From Bordetella parapertussis (GTDB lineage Bacteria; Pseudomonadota; Gammaproteobacteria; Burkholderiales; Burkholderiaceae_D), in contig CAMCXB010000042.1 of assembly GCA_945883145.1 (NCBI GenBank), forward strand, positions 1-20,750: a stretch of DNA of 20,750 nt. Reading direction: 5' to 3'. Under the pieces are notes generated by a model. The model was given only the letters and a program-made list of their open reading frames with translations, searched no databases and was not told the DNA's origin. Below are positions 15,177-20,750 of the stretch, in pieces. The number at the start of each line of letters is the position of its first letter. The first letter of the stretch is position 1. Position numbers and translations under genes: made by a program.

Positions 15177-15977
15177 TTAGGGAGAAACACTCAATACTTT
15201 GCTGCCCTTATCGTAGGTTTGTAAATACTCTGAGATTTTTTCAAAGGTGGCGGTTACGGGTGTGCCGCGTTGATCTGAAGTAGACACTTCCGCAGAAAAC
15301 ATGGAACCCAACATAAGTTTGAAAGGATTGACTTTCACAGCTTGCGCTTTGAAATAAACTTTCGTGTTGGCTTTGATGAGCTTGATATCACTAGTTTGAT
15401 AAATAGCTGCATTGATTACATCAAGAACAAATTCAGTACAATTTTGTAGTTCTATGTTGTAGGGATTAGCAATTACTGAATAACGTGGTTGATGTAGTGA
15501 TCGATAAGTAGGTGATGCAATTACTGATAATAGACGTTGTTGTAATTCAGGTGAAGGTATCAGGATGCCAGCTTCAAGTTCTGCAACGCCAGAAAAGAAA
15601 TCAACAGGATAATCTTGGACTAAATCACTGAGATTAGGGCGATCATTTTTTTGATAAAGATTGTAAATAGCATAGCCAGGTACATTACTTCCATCTCCAA
15701 GCGTGATGTTGGAATAAACCGCGAAGGCCACATGTGTGAAATGCATACCCTCTGGCATTTCAGATAAGGGACGCCCCATTCTCGCTAGGATCGCTACACG
15801 CACACCTTCTTGTGCTAATTTTTGTTCAACCTTTTTTGAAAATCCAATAATTTGATCAGCGGGGAATTGAGGCTTAGCGTTAGCGCTACTTCCACTAAAG
15901 CTAGTAGCATGAACAGATACATGGCTATAAAAAAATAATAAAAGTAAGAAAATTTTAATCAGATTTTTTTTCATCAT
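15177..15977 (-). CDS. Exported DUF2145-family protein, possible Cys/His enzyme
   Basis: 266 aa. Residues 1-24 are a signal peptide (MMKKNLIK then a Leu/Phe-rich core, cleavage near VHA). The body matches DUF2145: RMGRPLSEMPEGMHFTHVAFAVY (67-88), IYNLYQK (104-110), LVQDYPVDFFSG (119-130), YSVIANPYNIELQNCTEFVLDVINAA (166-191) and a FKAQ segment. His82 in FTHVAFAVY, preceding Cys180 in NCTEFVLD, resembles the order of catalytic residues in circularly permuted NlpC/P60 (YiiX/LRAT-like) enzymes. That is my inference, not an established activity for the family. The substrate would be periplasmic. It lies 28 bp downstream of a small exported protein gene on the same strand and ends at a bidirectional terminator. 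Confidence 0.85.
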   Translation of the reverse strand: MMKKNLIKIFLLLLFFYSHVSVHATSFSGSSANAKPQFPADQIIGFSKKVEQKLAQEGVRVAILARMGRPLSEMPEGMHFTHVAFAVYSNITLGDGSNVPGYAIYNLYQKNDRPNLSDLVQDYPVDFFSGVAELEAGILIPSPELQQRLLSVIASPTYRSLHQPRYSVIANPYNIELQNCTEFVLDVINAAIYQTSDIKLIKANTKVYFKAQAVKVNPFKLMLGSMFSAEVSTSDQRGTPVTATFEKISEYLQTYDKGSKVLSVSP

Positions 15978-16005
15978 ATTGTCCCATTAGATATTGTTAA
16001 ATGTA

Positions 16006-16365
16006 TTAACGAGGTGTTGTTGTATTGCTTGGCTTTAGTGCTTCAGCAGGGGATGTGACGGTAATTGTTTTATCTGTGAGAGGTAATGGACCGTTTGCGG
16101 GTGATCCGGCTGCAGCTGCAGAGGCTTGTCCGATTTTTGTGCTACTTGGTCCAGCTGCGCTGCCACTAGCGCCGACAGATAGCATAGGAACAGCTAATAC
16201 ACCGATAGTTGCTTGTCCAACTGCAGTTATACCCATGGTTACAGCAGCGCTAGCATGTCCACTTGCAGCATTGGCAGTGTCTACGCTTCCGCCTGCAGAA
16301 GCATCAGCTAATAAGCAAGTACTTAAAATGAAAGTGAATGTAGCGGTAGGAAATGAAAATTTCAC
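16006..16365 (-). CDS. Small exported Ala/Gly/Ser-rich protein of unknown function
   Basis: 119 aa, not recognised as a named family. It starts at GTG (16365) with GGGAG spaced 5 nt upstream. A signal peptide covers about residues 1-24 (KFSFPTATFTFILSTCLLADASA). The mature part is unusually rich in Ala, Gly, Ser and Thr, with a weakly hydrophobic Gly/Ala run at about 38-75 and a Pro/Thr-rich tail. No cysteine remains after the signal peptide. A longer reading frame on the opposite strand overlaps it, but lacks a ribosome binding site and runs into nhaA. The signal peptide, Shine-Dalgarno and position 28 bp before the DUF2145 gene favour this one. It may be a partner or substrate of the DUF2145 protein. 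It is divergent from nhaA. Confidence 0.7.
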   Translation of the reverse strand: MKFSFPTATFTFILSTCLLADASAGGSVDTANAASGHASAAVTMGITAVGQATIGVLAVPMLSVGASGSAAGPSSTKIGQASAAAAGSPANGPLPLTDKTITVTSPAEALKPSNTTTPR

Positions 16366-16398
16366 GATAGTCTCCCAGAGGTTGTTTGTAAGTGGGAG
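16366..16398 (-). promoter_or_regulatory. 5'-leader hairpin covering the Shine-Dalgarno of the small exported protein
   Basis: On the - strand transcript CTCCCA (16398-16393) can pair with TGGGAG (16377-16372), and the latter contains the ribosome binding site of the GTG start at 16365. The loop is 15 nt. Six pairs are modest, so an actual regulatory role is uncertain. Confidence 0.35.
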
Positions 16399-16500
16399 CT
16401 TCGTTACACAATGGCAATATGAGTTCCAGTTGTTTAATCAGCTTTTTGCGATAAGATATCTAACAAGAATATTTTTTAATTACTTTAACAACTTTAGCGT

Positions 16501-17673
16501 ATGCAAAAAATTTATCAGTTATCAAGCACATTCAATCGTTTCTTTGAATCAGAAAAATCTAGTGCAATTTTTTTAATCATTGCTACGATGATTAGTGTGT
16601 CGCTTACAAATTCAGTGATGAGTGATAGCTATCTCGCGCTTTGGAAAAATGAATATTTTGGTTTAAGTCTAGAGCATTGGATCAACGATGGTTTGATGGC
16701 GATCTTCTTTTTAATGATCGGACTAGAACTTGAACGTGAATTATATGTTGGCGAGTTATCGCTGATTCGTAATGCGCTATTACCCATATTTGCAGCGCTA
16801 GGTGGAACGCTAGCGCCGGCACTTATTCACTATGCTTTGAATGCTGATCTACCAACGCGCGATGGCATTGGTATTCCTATGGCGACCGATATAGCATTTG
16901 CATTAGGTGCATTAGCTTTATTAGGTAAGAGGATTCCAGCTTCCCTAAAAGTGTTTGTTGTTGCATTTGCAGTGATTGATGATTTAATCGCAATCACTGT
17001 GATTGCATTGTTTTATACAGATCATGTTGCTATGTTTTATCTCGCTATGAGTATGGGAGTATTTTTAGTATTGCTATGCCTGAATCGATTCTTCCGCATA
17101 TCGCTACTGCCAGTTTATTTGATTGGTGGAGTATTCATGTGGATCTTCATGCTTAAGTCTGGAGTACATGCGACAGTGGCGGGCGTAATGCTTGCCTTTG
17201 CTATTCCATTTTGGTCGCGTGATCAGCAGCAGCCATCTCCATCACATCGACTAGAGAATTTTCTGCACAAGCCAGTCGCATTTATTGTATTGCCTCTGTT
17301 TGCACTAGCGAATACTGGTATTGTATTTGGTGCTAACTGGGCGCTTGATTTAGTAACGCCGAATAGTTTGGGTGTAATGTTAGGGCTTGTTGTAGGTAAG
17401 CCATTGGGCGTAATAATTTTATCTATGACAGTGGTTTTGTTAGGAATTTGTAAGTTGCCCAGTGAGGTCACTTGGTCTCACATGGTAGGAGCAGGTTTGC
17501 TCGGTGGTATAGGATTTACTATCTCTATTTTTATCACTAATCTTGCATTTGCAAATCAGGTTGAACTAATTAATGCATCTAAGATAGCGGTCTTCACAGC
17601 ATCCTTATTAGCTGGTTTATTCGGTTTACTATGGCTAAGAGTTGTATGCAAAATTCCAGAGACTGCAAGCTAG
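16501..17673 (+). CDS. nhaA: Na+/H+ antiporter NhaA
   Basis: Inner-membrane electrogenic antiporter that exchanges sodium (or lithium) for protons, used for sodium and alkaline pH tolerance. 390 aa, essentially the E. coli length, with about twelve hydrophobic segments. Ion-site residues are visible: Asp160-Asp161 in VFVVAFAVIDDLIAIT (E. coli D163/D164) and Asp130 in MATDIAFALG (E. coli D133). WINDGLMAIFFLMIGLELERE (60-80) is another family hallmark. The ATG at 16501 places FFESEKSSAIFLI in the normal N-terminal register. No nhaR-like regulator is adjacent. It ends near an AT-rich hairpin facing a convergent regulator gene. Confidence 0.95.
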   Translation: MQKIYQLSSTFNRFFESEKSSAIFLIIATMISVSLTNSVMSDSYLALWKNEYFGLSLEHWINDGLMAIFFLMIGLELERELYVGELSLIRNALLPIFAALGGTLAPALIHYALNADLPTRDGIGIPMATDIAFALGALALLGKRIPASLKVFVVAFAVIDDLIAITVIALFYTDHVAMFYLAMSMGVFLVLLCLNRFFRISLLPVYLIGGVFMWIFMLKSGVHATVAGVMLAFAIPFWSRDQQQPSPSHRLENFLHKPVAFIVLPLFALANTGIVFGANWALDLVTPNSLGVMLGLVVGKPLGVIILSMTVVLLGICKLPSEVTWSHMVGAGLLGGIGFTISIFITNLAFANQVELINASKIAVFTASLLAGLFGLLWLRVVCKIPETAS

Positions 17674-17694
17674 TTATATTAGTTATTTAGACCA

Positions 17695-17727
17695 ATGAAA
17701 AATAACTTTTTTGAAATTATTTTTCAT
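17695..17727. terminator. AT-rich hairpin between nhaA and the XRE gene
   Basis: An 11-bp perfect inverted repeat (17695-17705 with 17717-17727) enclosing an 11-nt loop, 22 bp after nhaA. It is AT-rich with A and T tracts within the arms, so it could act on both convergent transcripts (nhaA and the XRE gene), although the lack of GC pairs makes it a weaker terminator than the other two here. Confidence 0.5.
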
Positions 17728-17780
17728 GTGTTGAAGATAAATTTTTTCAGCTTTATTTTTCAATAATAAATTAATTTAAT

Positions 17781-18059
17781 TTAAACAAGAACTAACTGTA
17801 TTTCAGGTTTTGTTCCTGTTGCTTCTGCATAGCGGTAGAGACTCTTTATACTTGGTAGAGTTTGTCCTGCTTCTAATCTTGCAACAACAGATTGAGTCGT
17901 ACCCATACGGATCGCTACTTCTTCCTGCGTGAGTCCTGCATTATTTCGAGCGTTGATGAGAGCTCTAGCCACTTCAAATTCAGGGGACATTTTCTCATAG
18001 GCCTTTTTCACCTTAGGATCTTTTAGCCATTTTCTTTGTAATTCTTTTAAATTGCTCAT
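17781..18059 (-). CDS. XRE-family HTH regulator, HigA antitoxin type, without adjacent toxin
   Basis: 92 aa. The N-terminus (MSNLKELQRKWLKDPKVKKAYEKMSPEFEVARALINARNNAG) is the typical lead-in of HigA-like antitoxins. It is followed by a Cro/CI-type HTH at about 43-82, LTQEEVAIRMGTTQSVVARLEAG, with recognition helix TQSVVARLEAG. In its relatives a RelE/HigB-like toxin gene lies immediately upstream. Here 139 bp of non-coding sequence and then a DUF2442 gene occupy that position, so the antitoxin is an orphan or has a different partner. It may act as a stand-alone autoregulator. It is convergent with nhaA. Confidence 0.88.
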   Translation of the reverse strand: MSNLKELQRKWLKDPKVKKAYEKMSPEFEVARALINARNNAGLTQEEVAIRMGTTQSVVARLEAGQTLPSIKSLYRYAEATGTKPEIQLVLV

Positions 18060-18070
18060 GTGATTTTTAT

Positions 18071-18100
18071 TTTGTATTGCAGAAGCTAAAAGACTTACAA
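18071..18100 (-). promoter_or_regulatory. Possible promoter of the XRE gene
   Basis: On the - strand TTGTAA (18100-18095) is followed after 18 bp by TACAAA (18076-18071), 12 bp before the ATG. The match to consensus is moderate. If right, the XRE gene is transcribed separately from the DUF2442 gene, with a very short leader. Confidence 0.3.
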
Positions 18101-18198
18101 GAATTAGTGAGATGAGATATTTATTGGAAATCGTTCGGTAGTTAGCTAGATAGTTAAAATCTGACTTTGCCTAATTACATGAAATCAGAATCATAGAT

Positions 18199-18453
18199 TT
18201 AATTTAATATCCATTCGCCATTAGTCTTAATGGCTAGATACATCGCATCAGGTGCTAGATTAACATTCCCCGGCCAAGTTACCGCACCATTTTCTATGTA
18301 AGCCTGACGAAATATTTCTGGATCTTTAAGTTTCTCAAACACGCTAGTCAGATGACTCGGTTTGAATTGTACTTTTCCGGCTGTGCCATCAGAAAAAATT
18401 ACATGGATGCTCAATGGTGAAATAGCTTTAACTTCAATAACATTCCATTTCAT
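18199..18453 (-). CDS. DUF2442-domain protein
   Basis: 84 aa, a complete DUF2442 domain: MKWNVIEVKAISPLSIHVIFSDGTAGKV at the start, VFEKLKDPEIFRQAYIENGAVTWPGNVNLAPDAMY in the second half. The D-G-x-x-G-x-V turn, the L-K-D-P-x-x-F helix and the W-P-x-x-x-x-L-A-P-D-A-x-Y ending are the family signature. Function is unknown. In many genomes it is paired with DUF4160 as a presumed toxin-antitoxin-like unit, but no DUF4160 gene is present on either side here. GTGAG 7 nt before the ATG is the likely ribosome binding site. It lies 139 bp upstream of the XRE regulator and 86 bp downstream of the kinase gene on the same strand. Confidence 0.88.
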   Translation of the reverse strand: MKWNVIEVKAISPLSIHVIFSDGTAGKVQFKPSHLTSVFEKLKDPEIFRQAYIENGAVTWPGNVNLAPDAMYLAIKTNGEWILN

Positions 18454-18539
18454 AAAAATCTCACTTTAGAGGTGGAATAGTCTTGGTTTGTGTTTCGCTT
18501 TTGAAGTTAGCAGTTTTAAATTAATTCATCAACAATAAT

Positions 18540-19970
18540 CTATGCAATCTGCTCAAACGGAAAACTCTCTTTCACTAGTATCACCGTACATGGCGCCCGC
18601 ATAGCAACGCTGATAGGTACCGTTGCGATGATATTTTGAAGAGCTAATCCATGCGTTGCTGCGCCCATGATAATGAGATTTACTTTGTTGCCTTCGGCAT
18701 AGCGTAATAAGGCCTGCGCCACATTAGCTGATTCAATCACATGAAAAGAAACTTGATGATTTTGAAGATTCAAGCCCTCTGCCCATTTTTTAAAATTGCC
18801 TAGATGTTGGCGCTGTAACGATGTTTCGCTTTGATTGTTGTCTGAACTCCCAGTGATGCCAGTGTTAATCACAGTCACAATTGCTAACTTTGCTCCTGGA
18901 CGTGTGCCTAGTGAACGTATGGTGGCTTGTCGAAGTGCATAGAGGGTTGCATCACTCACATCATTATTAGGCAATGCCACCATCACTATCGGTACTTCAG
19001 AAATTTGCTCGGATGGTAGAGGACTAGCTTGATACTGCATGCCGGCTGCTTGTAACCAGCGTTTGAAATGCCACCAAAATCCTTTGCGGACTGTTTTGCG
19101 TCCACGTTCTGTGATAGTGATTTGATCGTGATTACGTAAATCAAACATCAGATGTGAAGCAGAAGGATAGCGTTGATTAGCTTGCGGTTCTAAGCAACGC
19201 AAAATCACTTCTTGTAGCCATTCAGGGCAATCGCTGCGTAATGCTCGTGGTGGTGCAGGACTCATCCATAAGCGTTGACGTAATCCACCTGTCGTCGTTG
19301 GAGAGCCAAAGGGTAATTCACCAGTTGTCATTTCATAGAGCATGACGCCAATCGCAAATACATCGCTACGTGGATCACCGCGCACACCAATAATTTGTTC
19401 CGGTGCTATCCAAGCAGGTGAGCCCACCGCTTTGCGTAATTCTTCTGCGAGTAAATCTGGATAATGCGCGTGATAAGACAAACCAAAATCTAACAACACC
19501 ATACAATCATGTTTGCTGATCATCACATTGGCGGGTTTTAAATCTAAATGACAAGCGTTTTGTTGATGCAGACTGTGTACAGCCTCTGCTAATTTTGCGC
19601 CAAGTTCAGCAATTCGTTCAAAAGAAATGGACTGATGATTATTACGCTGTGTGTGGATGAATGATTCTAGAGTTTCACCTTGTATCTGCTCCATCACTAA
19701 ATAAGGCACACGACTTAAGTCACCTGCAGCCACAAAACGAGGGCTATGAGGGCCGTGTAACACTTGCAGTAGTTGATGTTCAATTTCAAAGCTAACGATA
19801 TTTTCTCCGCCATCACCGCTACGCATCAATGGTACTTTCATCACCATATCAAACAGAGCGGGGCGACCATCTGCATAGGTCACAGAATAAATACTCGCCA
19901 TTGCACCACCATGAATGCGTGGTCCTATCTTGAAACCATCTAATTCACTATCTTGTACTAAGCGTGTCAT
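18540..19970 (-). CDS. Serine/threonine protein kinase fused to a UspA-like domain
   Basis: 476 aa, with no membrane segment seen, so probably cytosolic. The N-terminal Hanks-type kinase (about 12-285) has a glycine-rich loop IHGGAMASIY (19-28), ATP lysine Lys45 in VMKVP, catalytic HLDLKPAN at 141-148 (Asp143), DFG at 161-163, APE at 189-191 and SDVFAIGVMLYEMTTGELPFG (202-222). The usual HRD arginine is Leu142, making it a non-RD kinase. A basic linker (about 288-310) joins a universal-stress-protein fold (about 325-467). In that domain the nucleotide motif is degenerate: GAATHG at 436-441 is followed nine residues later by Val-Pro instead of Gly-Ser/Thr. The ATG overlaps the stop of the upstream phosphoesterase gene by 4 bp, so the two are probably translated together. 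Substrates are unknown. Confidence 0.92.
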   Translation of the reverse strand: MTRLVQDSELDGFKIGPRIHGGAMASIYSVTYADGRPALFDMVMKVPLMRSGDGGENIVSFEIEHQLLQVLHGPHSPRFVAAGDLSRVPYLVMEQIQGETLESFIHTQRNNHQSISFERIAELGAKLAEAVHSLHQQNACHLDLKPANVMISKHDCMVLLDFGLSYHAHYPDLLAEELRKAVGSPAWIAPEQIIGVRGDPRSDVFAIGVMLYEMTTGELPFGSPTTTGGLRQRLWMSPAPPRALRSDCPEWLQEVILRCLEPQANQRYPSASHLMFDLRNHDQITITERGRKTVRKGFWWHFKRWLQAAGMQYQASPLPSEQISEVPIVMVALPNNDVSDATLYALRQATIRSLGTRPGAKLAIVTVINTGITGSSDNNQSETSLQRQHLGNFKKWAEGLNLQNHQVSFHVIESANVAQALLRYAEGNKVNLIIMGAATHGLALQNIIATVPISVAMRAPCTVILVKESFPFEQIA

Positions 19971-20719
19971 CGACCCGACTCCAGTCTGAGGATTAATGCT
20001 TCAGGCAATCCTAGAGCACGCATAGTTTGCGCAATGGTTAAGTGATCATAACTAACTCGATGAAAAGTTAACTGTGAAGTTTCAGAATCGAGCAGTGCAT
20101 AGTTAGCGCGTGTATCACCATCTCGTGGTTGTCCAACTGAGCCAACTGTTGCAAGCCAGTGCCTATGCGTGCCAACAGGAATAGCGATACCATTCTTAGG
20201 TTGAAATGGCATCAGCCGATTACCTGAACCACGGTAGTACAGTGATTGTTGATGCACATGTCCACCAAACACATAGCGAATTTCTGGATTTTTAGCAGCC
20301 GCATCTAAGCTACGTGTGGCTAAACGTTCATCTTGTATGTAATGCCAATTTTCTGGCGCATCAGCAGTAGCGTGTACTAAGAAAACTTTATCGATGATGG
20401 CAGTTAGCGGTAATTGCGCTAACCATGCTTGTTGATCTTGATTGAGCTGATTAAACGTCCAGCTTGAAATCATATTGCCCCATGTTGCCTCTGCATCCGG
20501 CTCTGAAGTGGGGCAGGCATCATGATTGCCACGCAATACAATCGCACCTTCTTGTTCTAATTGACGGCATCGCTCTACCGTCTCTGCAGGATAGGGGCCA
20601 TAGTCAACCATATCACCCAGCAAAGCGAATTGATTCGCACCTTCTGCTCTTGCATGTGCAAGACAAGCATCAAGTGCAGGCAAGTTTGCATGAATGTCAG
20701 ACAATAGCGCGAGTTTCAC
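19967..20719 (-). CDS. Calcineurin-like metallophosphoesterase
   Basis: 250 aa, complete. The metal-binding motifs of the calcineurin-like family are all present: DIHAN (Asp8, His10), GDMVDYGP (35-42), GNHD (64-67), VHAT (His116) and GHVHQ (153-157). It belongs to the small YfcE/MJ0936-type or PP1-like group that can act on phosphodiesters, nucleotides or phosphoproteins; the sequence does not decide the substrate. The start is GTG at 20719, preceded in frame by a TAA, so no longer start is available, and by a weak AGG ribosome site. It overlaps the kinase-Usp gene by 4 bp. The pairing suggests that it may reverse the phosphorylation made by that kinase, which is inference. Confidence 0.92.
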   Translation of the reverse strand: MKLALLSDIHANLPALDACLAHARAEGANQFALLGDMVDYGPYPAETVERCRQLEQEGAIVLRGNHDACPTSEPDAEATWGNMISSWTFNQLNQDQQAWLAQLPLTAIIDKVFLVHATADAPENWHYIQDERLATRSLDAAAKNPEIRYVFGGHVHQQSLYYRGSGNRLMPFQPKNGIAIPVGTHRHWLATVGSVGQPRDGDTRANYALLDSETSQLTFHRVSYDHLTIAQTMRALGLPEALILRLESGR

Positions 20720-20750
20720 GTTGGTTAACCTAATAAATTATTTTGATTCT

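Noticed and set aside
16025..16576. 183-residue + frame overlapping the small exported protein and the start of nhaA
   Set aside because: It mirrors the Ala/Gly-rich gene on the other strand, has no ribosome binding site and runs into nhaA. The - gene has a signal peptide, Shine-Dalgarno and operon partner.

Overview
The window looks like a chromosomal segment of a betaproteobacterium, most likely of the Burkholderiales. The evidence is gene order and protein character: hemX-hemY beside ppa, nadE-glnB, trxB-smr divergent from ftsK-lolA-rarA-serS, and the DUF2141, DUF2145 and FemAB-like (COG3146) families. Base composition is moderately AT-leaning for that group. No rRNA, CRISPR array, integrase, transposase or phage gene was seen. 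The family within the order cannot be resolved from the sequence alone.

Layout: (1) 1-2782: the 3' part of hemX, then hemY and ppa, all on +. (2) 2783-3955: a FemAB/GNAT-like gene on -, whose stop codon abuts the ppa stop and whose start codon lies 3 bp from the divergent nadE start. (3) 3959-5979: nadE and glnB on +. (4) 5990-7613: trxB then smr on -. (5) 7840-13481: ftsK, lolA, rarA and serS on +, covering chromosome segregation, lipoprotein chaperoning, stalled-fork handling and seryl-tRNA charging. (6) 13555-13858: a tRNA-Ser(CGA) with promoter and terminator, followed by a cluster of palindromic, REP-like elements. One of these can fold as a three-way junction. (7) 13863-15070: a secreted DUF2141 protein divergent from a TetR regulator, with two phased operator-like palindromes between them. 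(8) 15177-16365: a two-gene exported-protein operon on -, made of a small Ala/Gly/Ser-rich protein and a DUF2145 protein with a plausible Cys/His enzyme signature. (9) 16501-17673: nhaA, a Na+/H+ antiporter. (10) 17781-18453: a DUF2442 protein and an orphan HigA-type regulator. (11) 18540-20719: a metallophosphoesterase overlapping by 4 bp a Ser/Thr kinase fused to a degenerate UspA domain.

The left two thirds (1-13481) is conserved housekeeping. The right third is accessory and holds most of the unusual material. The best candidates for something undescribed are the structured repeat cluster downstream of tRNA-Ser, the secreted small-protein/DUF2145 operon, the TetR-DUF2141 switch, and the phosphoesterase/kinase-Usp signalling pair. 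All functional statements rest on motifs read by eye; no database search was possible.
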